Positions 1 through 5,833 of a DNA stretch of 12,167 bases are shown here, in pieces. How positions within the stretch are numbered: the first letter of the stretch is position 1; each line of letters starts with the position of its first letter. The notes beneath the pieces are model-generated. The model was not told the origin of the DNA, did not search any database, and saw nothing but the letters and a program-made list of their open reading frames with translations. The stretch comes from Firmicutes bacterium CAG:194. GTDB lineage: Bacteria > Bacillota > Clostridia > Lachnospirales > Lachnospiraceae. The position numbers and the translations under genes were made by a program. The stretch spans positions 64,603 to 76,769 of the forward strand of contig HF995240.1 of the NCBI GenBank assembly GCA_000432915.1, given 5' to 3'.

Positions 1-1
1 T

Positions 2-343
2 GTCACAGCCTCTCCGCAGAAAAGGGCTCAGATGCATCTTGAAAGTGTCGGACTGAATGGATTGTTTGAAACAATCATTACAACAGAAGATGTGAAAAAA
101 GGAAAGCCGTTCCCGGATGTATATTTGTATGCAGCGGGAAAGCTGGGAGTAAAGCCGGAAGACTGTCTGGCGTTTGAAGATTCTCCCAACGGAGTAAAAA
201 GTGCATATGAAGCGGGCTGCCGGACTGTGATGATCCCTGATCTGACGCCGGCTGCAGAAGAACTTATGCCTTATGTGGATTATGTGTATGGCAGTCTTGC
301 AGATCTTGCGGTGGAATTACAGCAGGGTCTGCCTGAAAGATAA
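2..343 (+). CDS. HAD-family hydrolase, beta-phosphoglucomutase-like (5'-truncated by window edge)
   Basis: The reading frame is open from base 2, so only the last 113 residues are visible and the true start lies left of the window. The first visible residues, VTASPQKRA, fit HAD motif II (the S/T of a T-S/A-S sequence). KKGKPFPD carries the motif III lysine in its usual K-P-x-P-D setting, and CLAFEDSPNGVKSA is motif IV with the Mg-binding Glu-Asp pair. This arrangement is typical of the beta-phosphoglucomutase/phosphoglycolate-phosphatase branch of cytoplasmic HAD enzymes, which act on small sugar phosphates through an aspartyl-phosphate. The nucleophile Asp (motif I) and the cap domain are not in view, so the substrate cannot be told. 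The C-terminus ends normally at TAA. The next gene begins 129 bases later behind its own candidate promoter, so the two need not be co-regulated. Confidence 0.9.
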   Translation, partial: VTASPQKRAQMHLESVGLNGLFETIITTEDVKKGKPFPDVYLYAAGKLGVKPEDCLAFEDSPNGVKSAYEAGCRTVMIPDLTPAAEELMPYVDYVYGSLADLAVELQQGLPER

Positions 344-385
344 CGGATTGATTTACAGGGGAAGGAACATCATAAAAACAAGAAA

Positions 386-414
386 TAGACGGGCGGGCGT
401 GAATGATGTATAAT
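386..414 (+). promoter_or_regulatory. Candidate sigma-A promoter for the sugar transferase gene
   Basis: A perfect -10 box TATAAT lies at 409-414, and TAGACG (4 of 6 matches to TTGACA) at 386-391, with a 17-base spacer. Transcription would start near 421, giving a leader of about 50 bases before the ATG at 473. The -35 match is modest, and no terminator was seen between the preceding gene and this site, so read-through is possible. Confidence 0.5.
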
Positions 415-462
415 AGTCGGATCAGGCAGCTGATAAGACAAAATATGGCCGCCGGACAGATT

Positions 463-468
463 GAGGAG
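463..468 (+). promoter_or_regulatory. Ribosome binding site that decides the sugar transferase start
   Basis: GAGGAG lies 4 bases before ATG 473. A TTG 12 bases further upstream (461) is in frame, but this Shine-Dalgarno sequence would then fall inside the coding sequence, so the ATG is preferred. Confidence 0.75.
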
Positions 469-472
469 TACA

Positions 473-1819
473 ATGAATACAAAGATAAATACAGAATCAA
501 AAAAACATATATATCGTTTCTTCTGGCAGACGCTTGTATCTGTGATCACACTTCTTCCATTTGTTTATTTGTGGAATACGAAATTGAATCCATTGCTGGG
601 ACAAAGCTTCCTGAATAAGGGAAATATACTGATGTGGATCATTTATCTGATACTCATGTGGACGTTTATGTATGTGTTTAACGGATTTCAGATCGGACTG
701 GGCAGAAAATCCCATTTGTATATCGGGCAGTGTATTGCTTATACCTGTTTAAATGCGGTAGAGATCATGATCACGATTCTGATGGTGGGGCGTGTGAAGT
801 ATATTGGTGTGATTCTGCTGACCTATACGAAATTATATGTGGTGCAGATGGTTCTTATGTTCCTTCTGACAAATTTTGGAACGGATCTCTACCGGAAGGT
901 GATCCCGGCTTACCGGATGCTGAATATTACGGGGGTGCATGATAATAACCTAGATATCCGGCTTTCAGGGTATCGTGCAAAGTATAAGTTTGATCAGACA
1001 ATAAGTTGTAATGAAAATATAGAGGGAATCAAGGCGTGTATTTTACAATATGATGCGATTCTGTTAAATGATCTGCCGGATGAAGTCAGAAATCAGATTT
1101 TGAAATTCTGTTTTGAAAAAGGAAAGAGAGTTTATTTTCCGCCAAAGATCTCGGATATCATTATTAAATCTTCGGATGAGATGAATCTTGTGGATACACC
1201 GCTATACATTTGTAAAAATACAGATATTTCTCTGGCACAGCGTTTTTTAAAACGTATAATGGATATCGTGATCTCACTGACCGGTATTATCATTACGTCG
1301 CCGATCATGCTGATCACGGCAATCGCAATCTATGCTTATGACAGAGGACCGGTTTTATACAAGCAGGTGCGTTGTACAAAAGGGAACCGGGAATTTAAGA
1401 TATGTAAATTCCGCAGCATGGTCGTGAATGCCGAAAAAGATGGAAAAGCGCAACTTGCCAAAGAAAATGACAGCCGGATCACGCCAATCGGAAAGATTAT
1501 CCGTAGTATGCGAATTGATGAGCTGCCGCAGTTTTTTAATATCTTAAAAGGTGACATGAGTGTGGTAGGACCACGTCCGGAGCGTCCGGAGCTGATCGAG
1601 AAAAACTGTATGAAGATACCGGAATTTGCTTATCGTACCCGTGTAAAGGCGGGGCTTACCGGTTATGCGCAGGTTTACGGAAAATACAATACGTCTTTTA
1701 TCGATAAACTGAAGCTGGATCTGATCTATGTCAGCAATTATTCTATTCTGATGGATATCCATCTGATTTTTCTGACCCTGAAGATCATTTTTATCAAAGA
1801 CAGTACGGAGGGTGTCTGA
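473..1819 (+). CDS. Polyprenyl-phosphate sugar phosphotransferase (bacterial sugar transferase, WcaJ/EpsE type)
   Basis: This 448-residue membrane protein should transfer a sugar-1-phosphate from a nucleotide sugar to undecaprenyl phosphate, the first step in building a surface polysaccharide or glycan repeat unit. About four hydrophobic segments lie at residues 16-34, 52-70, 83-105 and 110-133. A soluble middle region (about 150-250) follows, then a further membrane helix at 264-288. The C-terminal catalytic domain shows the family hallmarks in order: GPVLY (292) followed by KQVR, KFRSM (312-316), DELPQ (349-353, with the catalytic Asp-Glu pair), GPRPER (366-371) and GLTG (394-397). The length is normal for the long polytopic WcaJ-like class. 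The sugar, often Glc or Gal in this class, cannot be read from sequence. No glycosyltransferase, flippase or polymerase is adjacent, so it appears as a stand-alone initiator, possibly serving a glycan locus elsewhere or outside the window. Confidence 0.93.
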   Translation: MNTKINTESKKHIYRFFWQTLVSVITLLPFVYLWNTKLNPLLGQSFLNKGNILMWIIYLILMWTFMYVFNGFQIGLGRKSHLYIGQCIAYTCLNAVEIMITILMVGRVKYIGVILLTYTKLYVVQMVLMFLLTNFGTDLYRKVIPAYRMLNITGVHDNNLDIRLSGYRAKYKFDQTISCNENIEGIKACILQYDAILLNDLPDEVRNQILKFCFEKGKRVYFPPKISDIIIKSSDEMNLVDTPLYICKNTDISLAQRFLKRIMDIVISLTGIIITSPIMLITAIAIYAYDRGPVLYKQVRCTKGNREFKICKFRSMVVNAEKDGKAQLAKENDSRITPIGKIIRSMRIDELPQFFNILKGDMSVVGPRPERPELIEKNCMKIPEFAYRTRVKAGLTGYAQVYGKYNTSFIDKLKLDLIYVSNYSILMDIHLIFLTLKIIFIKDSTEGV

Positions 1820-1824
1820 AAAGA

Positions 1825-1842
1825 ATGTAAAATATGTAAAAA
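1825..1842 (+). repeat. Tandem 9-base direct repeat ATGTAAAAT / ATGTAAAAA
   Basis: Two adjacent copies of ATGTAAAA lie at 1825-1832 and 1834-1841 with a 9-base period, just upstream of the promoter of the secreted-protein pair. The second copy is also part of the left arm of the inverted repeat at 1832-1865. This may be a binding-site half-repeat or simple AT-rich sequence. Confidence 0.4.
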
Positions 1843-1865
1843 GGAGAAAAAGACAATTTACATAT
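1832..1865. repeat. 9-bp perfect inverted repeat overlapping the promoter -35 box
   Basis: ATATGTAAA (1832-1840) is matched exactly by its reverse complement TTTACATAT (1857-1865) across a 16-base gap. The right arm contains the proposed -35 box TTTACA (1857-1862). A further 10-base perfect palindrome, ACATATATGT, spans 1860-1869. The placement is what one expects of an operator, but the sequence is AT-rich and no known regulator motif is recognised. Confidence 0.45.
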
Positions 1866-1886
1866 ATGTGCAGAAAATGCTAAAAT
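1857..1886 (+). promoter_or_regulatory. Promoter for the two secreted-protein genes
   Basis: The -35 box TTTACA (1857-1862, 5 of 6 matches) is separated by 18 bases from the -10 box TAAAAT (1881-1886, 5 of 6). TGC stands directly before the -10 box, giving an extended -10 element. Transcription would start near 1893, leaving a leader of about 35 bases before ATG 1929. The inverted repeat at 1832-1865 overlaps the -35 box. Confidence 0.6.
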
Positions 1887-1928
1887 AAATGCAGTATTTG
1901 GCAAAAGCCGAAAGAGAGGGAGGACACC

Positions 1929-2750
1929 ATGAAAAATTTCAAAAGACAACTTATCATAGTCTTTGCATTTGCATTGTTTGCCGGTATGCTGTTTGCTCCG
2001 GTCAATGCACAGGCAAAAACCAAAACAACCACTTATCAGTATGATAAGAAAAATGGGGTATGCAACAAGACTGCAATGCGTGTAGCGATCAACCGGCGTT
2101 ATGAGAGTACGGATGTATATCTGACAAAAAGTGGTGATTATGTAGCAAGCGTCAAGACAAGCAGCCCGAATCTGATCGCAAAGGTGACAACTGTAAATAC
2201 GACAAAGCGTACATATAGTATAAATCTGAGCGATGATATTTTACTGAACTACTATAACCGTTCCGAGATCACATTCCTTGCAAGGTCAAAGGGCACCTAT
2301 ACCGCTACCGTTACGATCAAGGATAAAAACGGCAAAAAGAAATGTACGAAGAAGATCAGGGTCTATGCCACAAATGACAGTTATCCGTTTGTAAGCGTAT
2401 CCTATGGCAAACAATATCTGGTGAGTGGGACGGCAAATACGACAAGTAAGAAAAGCGGGAAGCTGTCTGTAAAGATAAATCCGACTTTTAAGCTGAAGAG
2501 TGTGGATGTATGTAAATTTACAGATAATGAAACATTGAAGGTTTTCAAGAAAAAGGCAAACAACAAAATCTTAAAGCTGAATATGTCTACCAAGTATCAG
2601 TTCAGCTATAAGTGGTCGGAAAGCGATACTTCCGAGAATATCGTGGATGTGAATTACATGAATCCGGTAACACCTGTGCGTGTGGTGGTATATGATACCC
2701 TGTTAAAAACAACAGTAACTTATAATTTTTATCTTGTATATGTAAAGTAA
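1929..2750 (+). CDS. Secreted protein of unknown function, first of a tandem paralog pair
   Basis: I do not recognise this 273-residue protein by family name. Residues 1-29 form a clear Sec signal peptide: basic FKRQ, a hydrophobic core at 8-23, and AQA before a likely cut after residue 29. No LPXTG motif, lipobox or C-terminal membrane anchor is visible, so it is probably released or held by charge, since the mature part is rich in Lys and Thr. Two beta-rich regions can be sketched: about 35-147, ending in a strand pair around GTYTATVTIKDKNGKKK and IRVYA, and about 152-273. Both look like immunoglobulin-like folds, but that is inference. Parts match the next gene: SGKLSVKI (176-183), PVTPVRVVVYD (246-256) and Cys139 align with SGKLKVTP, PVTQIRITLHN and Cys189 there. 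The start has a strong AGGGAGGA site about 5 bases upstream, and only 12 bases separate its stop from the next start, so the two are co-transcribed. Confidence 0.85.
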   Translation: MKNFKRQLIIVFAFALFAGMLFAPVNAQAKTKTTTYQYDKKNGVCNKTAMRVAINRRYESTDVYLTKSGDYVASVKTSSPNLIAKVTTVNTTKRTYSINLSDDILLNYYNRSEITFLARSKGTYTATVTIKDKNGKKKCTKKIRVYATNDSYPFVSVSYGKQYLVSGTANTTSKKSGKLSVKINPTFKLKSVDVCKFTDNETLKVFKKKANNKILKLNMSTKYQFSYKWSESDTSENIVDVNYMNPVTPVRVVVYDTLLKTTVTYNFYLVYVK

Positions 2751-2762
2751 AGGAGAGGCACT

Positions 2763-3737
2763 ATGAATAAGAAAAAACTGATTTCTTTCGGAACAACTCT
2801 TTTTCTGGCTGCAGCCCTTGTACTTGGTGTGCAGATGCAGACAGATGCAGAAGAAACGCAGACACATACTTATAAGCTGGAACAGTCAGAATGGTCAAAT
2901 GACAGAATGCGTTTAACAGAATGTACAACTTATACCGAGACGTATTACGATGAGCTGTATGATGAGGAGACAGATTCCTATGTGAAAAAACCATATACAT
3001 ATGAGCGTAAAGAGGACAGAATAGCACTTGAATATGAGAAGAATCATGAGCTCACGGTCGGTATGGCAGATGTGAATTACAGTAACTACAGCTTCTACGG
3101 CGGTGGTGGCGGATATTCACAGATTGATATATTCCAGGAAAATTTTACGATCCGGAATGTAAGATCCAGCAATAAAAATATTAAAACAGCACTGACCGCA
3201 ACTAGACGGTATAAAACATCTTATGCAGATTATATTTCAGATTATTATATTTCTTATTTTGCTAAGAAAGCCGGAAAGGCAGTTGTATCCTTTGATGTGT
3301 ATTGTGATGGTAAATTTGTACAGACCTGTTCTATTTCGGTGATAGCAAAGGGCTATAAATTTTACAAACCTGTCATTAAGAATGTAAAATATGCAGGTAA
3401 AGAGTTATATTACTATGATCCGTTTACAAACAAAACAAGTGGTAAGCTGAAGGTAACTCCTGCAAAAGGATATAAGATCGTGTCCATTGAGTATTCCACG
3501 GGCCTTAATGCAAAAAACGGTGATTATACTTATAAAAAGATTAAAAACAATGGCAAGATCAAACTGCTTAAACAACGTAAATATACAAGAAAGTACAATG
3601 AGGGAACAGAGTATGAGAGCCAGTACGCATACAATTCTCTTTTCCCGGTAACACAGATCCGTATCACGCTGCATAACAAAAAGACAAAAGAAAAAGTAGT
3701 GGATTATGAATATCTGTATACCTTAAACAGAAAATAA
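2763..3737 (+). CDS. Secreted Tyr-rich protein of unknown function, second of a tandem paralog pair
   Basis: This 324-residue protein is not recognised by family. It has a Sec signal peptide (basic NKKK, hydrophobic core 7-23, probable cut after TDA at residue 29) and no visible wall-anchoring motif. The mature protein is strikingly rich in tyrosine, 38 by my count (about 12%), and in lysine. An acidic, Tyr-rich stretch at about 55-92 has no counterpart in the upstream paralog. A glycine run FYGGGGGY lies at 111-118. From about residue 128 on it parallels the upstream protein: NVRSSNKNIKTAL resembles SVKTSSPNLIAKV, CDGKFVQTCSISVIA resembles KNGKKKCTKKIRVYA with Cys189 aligned to Cys139, and SGKLKVTPAKGYKIVSIEY resembles SGKLSVKINPTFKLKSVDV. 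The C-terminal strand with PVTQIRIT is also shared. AGGAGAGG precedes the ATG, and a strong terminator follows its stop. Surface adhesion or matrix roles are conceivable but unproven. Confidence 0.85.
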   Translation: MNKKKLISFGTTLFLAAALVLGVQMQTDAEETQTHTYKLEQSEWSNDRMRLTECTTYTETYYDELYDEETDSYVKKPYTYERKEDRIALEYEKNHELTVGMADVNYSNYSFYGGGGGYSQIDIFQENFTIRNVRSSNKNIKTALTATRRYKTSYADYISDYYISYFAKKAGKAVVSFDVYCDGKFVQTCSISVIAKGYKFYKPVIKNVKYAGKELYYYDPFTNKTSGKLKVTPAKGYKIVSIEYSTGLNAKNGDYTYKKIKNNGKIKLLKQRKYTRKYNEGTEYESQYAYNSLFPVTQIRITLHNKKTKEKVVDYEYLYTLNRK

Positions 3738-3750
3738 GAAGTGTTTACAG

Positions 3751-3780
3751 GAGCTGTCGCGAAAGCGGCAGCTCTTTTTT
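3751..3780 (+). terminator. Intrinsic terminator after the secreted-protein pair
   Basis: A 10-bp stem is formed by GAGCTGTCGC (3751-3760) and GCGGCAGCTC (3765-3774), with one G-T wobble. It is closed by a GAAA tetraloop and followed at once by six T residues (3775-3780). It starts 13 bases after the TAA of the second secreted-protein gene and separates that unit from the downstream operon. Confidence 0.95.
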
Positions 3781-3794
3781 GGTAAATGTAATGA

Positions 3795-3823
3795 TTGTAG
3801 AATGTCTGAATCTGTGCTAAACT
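3795..3823 (+). promoter_or_regulatory. Candidate promoter for the seven-gene downstream operon
   Basis: TTGTAG (3795-3800, 4 of 6) and TAAACT (3818-3823, 4 of 6) are separated by 17 bases, and TGC directly before the -10 box gives an extended -10 element. It sits just after the terminator at 3751-3780. Transcription would begin near 3830, about 35 bases before ATG 3865. This start point would exclude the longer ORF that opens at 3802. Confidence 0.5.
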
Positions 3824-3850
3824 GTAAAGCGTCAGAGTGCGCTTGCGGGC

Positions 3851-3857
3851 AGGAGGA
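3851..3857 (+). promoter_or_regulatory. Ribosome binding site that decides the start of the small protein
   Basis: AGGAGGA, a near-perfect Shine-Dalgarno sequence, lies 7 bases before ATG 3865. It selects this ATG over the in-frame TTG-free upstream ATG at 3802, which has no such site. Confidence 0.85.
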
Positions 3858-3864
3858 ATTGATT

Positions 3865-4122
3865 ATGAAACTGTTTCGGATACAGTCAAAAGAAGAAAAA
3901 AGGCTGGATGAGATCATAGGCCGTCTGCAGATGAACCTGTCGAATAATTATAAGGATTCTGCACAGGCAAATCTGGCAGAGCTTCGGGAAACATATGATG
4001 AAATGTGCAGTCAGGGGAAGCTGAAGGAAAAGCCGAAAACGGAGTATGGGCTAAAGCTTGCGGTATATGCAGAAAAACTGAAGGGATATTCGCATAAGGA
4101 TCAGAAGCCTTACTGGCATTAA
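3865..4122 (+). CDS. Small cytoplasmic helical protein of unknown function
   Basis: This is an 85-residue protein that I do not recognise. The frame stays open upstream to an ATG at 3802, but the strong AGGAGGA at 3851-3857 and the candidate promoter at 3795-3823 favour ATG 3865. The upstream extension (SESVLNCKASECACGQEE) would overlap the -10 region. The protein is highly charged and mostly helix-forming: SKEEKRLDEIIGRLQ, then SAQANLAELRETYDEM, then a Lys-rich tail ending in DQKPYWH. It has no membrane segment, signal peptide, cysteine motif or metal site. Codon use resembles its neighbours, and the real start signals argue that it is a genuine gene. It stands first in the likely operon, 23 bases before the antiporter gene, so an accessory role to that transporter is possible, but nothing in the sequence shows it. 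Confidence 0.75.
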   Translation: MKLFRIQSKEEKRLDEIIGRLQMNLSNNYKDSAQANLAELRETYDEMCSQGKLKEKPKTEYGLKLAVYAEKLKGYSHKDQKPYWH

Positions 4123-4145
4123 AATTAAACTAAGGGAGAAAAAAA

Positions 4146-5804
4146 GTGAGTAGGAACAAAAGAAGAGAGACAGTCAAAACTGCCGTATGGCGGGTTTTGC
4201 TGCTGTCAGTCGTATTTGCAGCAATGTGGCAGCTGCCGGCATTTGCCGAGGAAGCGGAAGAGGCGGTGGAATACACGCCGGCGTTATTTGCAACGGCGTG
4301 GGCACTTTTACCGCCACTGGTAGCGATCAGTTTGGCGCTGATCACCAAAGAGGTTTACAGTTCTTTGTTTATCGGAATCGTGGTAGGTGGTATCCTGTAT
4401 TCCGGTGGAAAATTTGAAGGAACCGTCATTCATGTATTTTCAGGCGGTATCGTATCGGTATTATCCAATTCCTATAATGTAGGTATTCTGGTATTTCTGG
4501 TACTTCTTGGTGGCATGGTAGCCCTTATGAATAAGGCTGGTGGAAGCAGCGCATTCGGAAAATGGGCAAGCAGTCATATTAAGACAAGAGTAGGCGCACA
4601 GCTTGTGACGATCCTGCTCGGTGTGCTGATCTTTATTGATGATTATTTTAACTGTCTGACGGTCGGCAGTGTTATGCGGCCGGTAACGGATAAGCATAAG
4701 ATCTCCAGGGCAAAGCTGGCATATCTGATCGATGCGACAGCAGCTCCGGTCTGTATCATTGCACCGATCTCCTCCTGGGCAGCAGCAGTCAGCGGCTTTG
4801 TGGAAGGAGAAGACGGTTTCGGTCTGTTTTTAAAGGCAATTCCGTATAACTATTATGCGATCCTGACGATCGTGATGATGGTAAGCATGGCGCTTTTCAA
4901 GGTGGAATTTGGCTCTATGAAGACATGCGAGATCAATGCTCTTGCGGGAGATCTGTTCTCTGACGGGCAGGGCGATCATAAACAGGAGCTGGAAGCAGAG
5001 GAAGGCATTAAAAAGGGAAGAGTGATCGATCTGATGATTCCGATCATCTGCCTGATCATCTGCTGCGTGATCGGTATGCTTTATACCGGTGGTTTTTTCA
5101 ACGGTACAGATCTGGTAACGGCATTTTCCAATTCGGATGCTTCGGTCGGACTGGCACTTGGCAGCATGTTTGGCATTATTTTTACAATTCTTTTATATGT
5201 GGTAAGAAAAGTGCTCAGCTTTTCTGATTGTATGGCATGTATTCCGGAAGGGTTCAAGGCAATGGTTCCTGCGATCATGATATTGACTTTTGCATGGACA
5301 TTAAAGGCAATGACAGACAGCCTTGGCGCAAAGGAATTTGTTGCGGCTGCAATGAAGACCGTAGCGGGCAGATTTGATATGTTCCTGCCTATGATCATTT
5401 TCCTTGTTGCATGCTTCCTTGCTTTTGCAACAGGAACATCCTGGGGAACATTCGGTATTCTGATTCCGATCGTTGTAAATGTCCTGCAGACGAGAAACTA
5501 TTCTCTGATGATCATTGCGATTTCAGCCTGCATGGCAGGTGCGGTATGTGGTGACCATTGTTCGCCGATCTCCGATACGACGATCATGGCTTCGGCGGGC
5601 GCGCAGTGTAATCATGTCAAGCATGTTTCCACACAGCTTCCGTATGTCGTGCTTTGTGCAGGTGTTTCCTGTCTGGCTTATCTGGCAGCACCGCTGATCG
5701 GAAATAAATGGCTTACACTGTTGATCGCGATCGTTGTGATGATCGGTATCGTGGCAGGTATTAAGTTTACACAGACAAGAAAAGCAGAAGCAGAAAACGC
5801 ATAA
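4146..5804 (+). CDS. NhaC-family Na+/H+ antiporter
   Basis: This 552-residue polytopic membrane protein belongs to the NhaC antiporter family, which exchanges cytoplasmic Na+ or an organic anion/amine for protons. The family's strongest motifs are present: FIDDYFNCLTVGSVMRP (153-169), the APISSWAAAVSGF segment (196-208), FATGTSWGTFGILIPI (417-432) and GDHCSPISDTTIMAS (459-473), the last two holding the conserved polar residues of the transport core. About eleven hydrophobic segments span residues 50-530, with a charged cytoplasmic-type loop near 265-282. Translation starts at GTG 4146, with AAGGGAG 7 bases upstream. Before the family domain stands an extra N-terminus that looks like a cleavable signal peptide (basic SRNKRR, hydrophobic 13-24, then AFAEEAEEA). 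The substrate is not certain, because members annotated as malate/lactate exchangers (MleN) share the fold. It lies 23 bases after the small gene and 29 before the PurF-like gene. Confidence 0.93.
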   Translation: MSRNKRRETVKTAVWRVLLLSVVFAAMWQLPAFAEEAEEAVEYTPALFATAWALLPPLVAISLALITKEVYSSLFIGIVVGGILYSGGKFEGTVIHVFSGGIVSVLSNSYNVGILVFLVLLGGMVALMNKAGGSSAFGKWASSHIKTRVGAQLVTILLGVLIFIDDYFNCLTVGSVMRPVTDKHKISRAKLAYLIDATAAPVCIIAPISSWAAAVSGFVEGEDGFGLFLKAIPYNYYAILTIVMMVSMALFKVEFGSMKTCEINALAGDLFSDGQGDHKQELEAEEGIKKGRVIDLMIPIICLIICCVIGMLYTGGFFNGTDLVTAFSNSDASVGLALGSMFGIIFTILLYVVRKVLSFSDCMACIPEGFKAMVPAIMILTFAWTLKAMTDSLGAKEFVAAAMKTVAGRFDMFLPMIIFLVACFLAFATGTSWGTFGILIPIVVNVLQTRNYSLMIIAISACMAGAVCGDHCSPISDTTIMASAGAQCNHVKHVSTQLPYVVLCAGVSCLAYLAAPLIGNKWLTLLIAIVVMIGIVAGIKFTQTRKAEAENA

Positions 5805-5833
5805 GACAGAAAAAAGAGCATGGAGGAAAGAAA

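Noticed and set aside
391..399. G-rich run GGGCGGGCG as a possible G-quadruplex or regulator site
   Set aside because: It has only two short G-tracts, too few for a quadruplex, and lies within the spacer of the candidate promoter.
403..618. 71-codon + strand ORF starting before the sugar transferase
   Set aside because: Most of it overlaps the sugar transferase in another frame. It has no ribosome binding site, its start codon overlaps the candidate -10 region, and its later part looks like out-of-frame translation.
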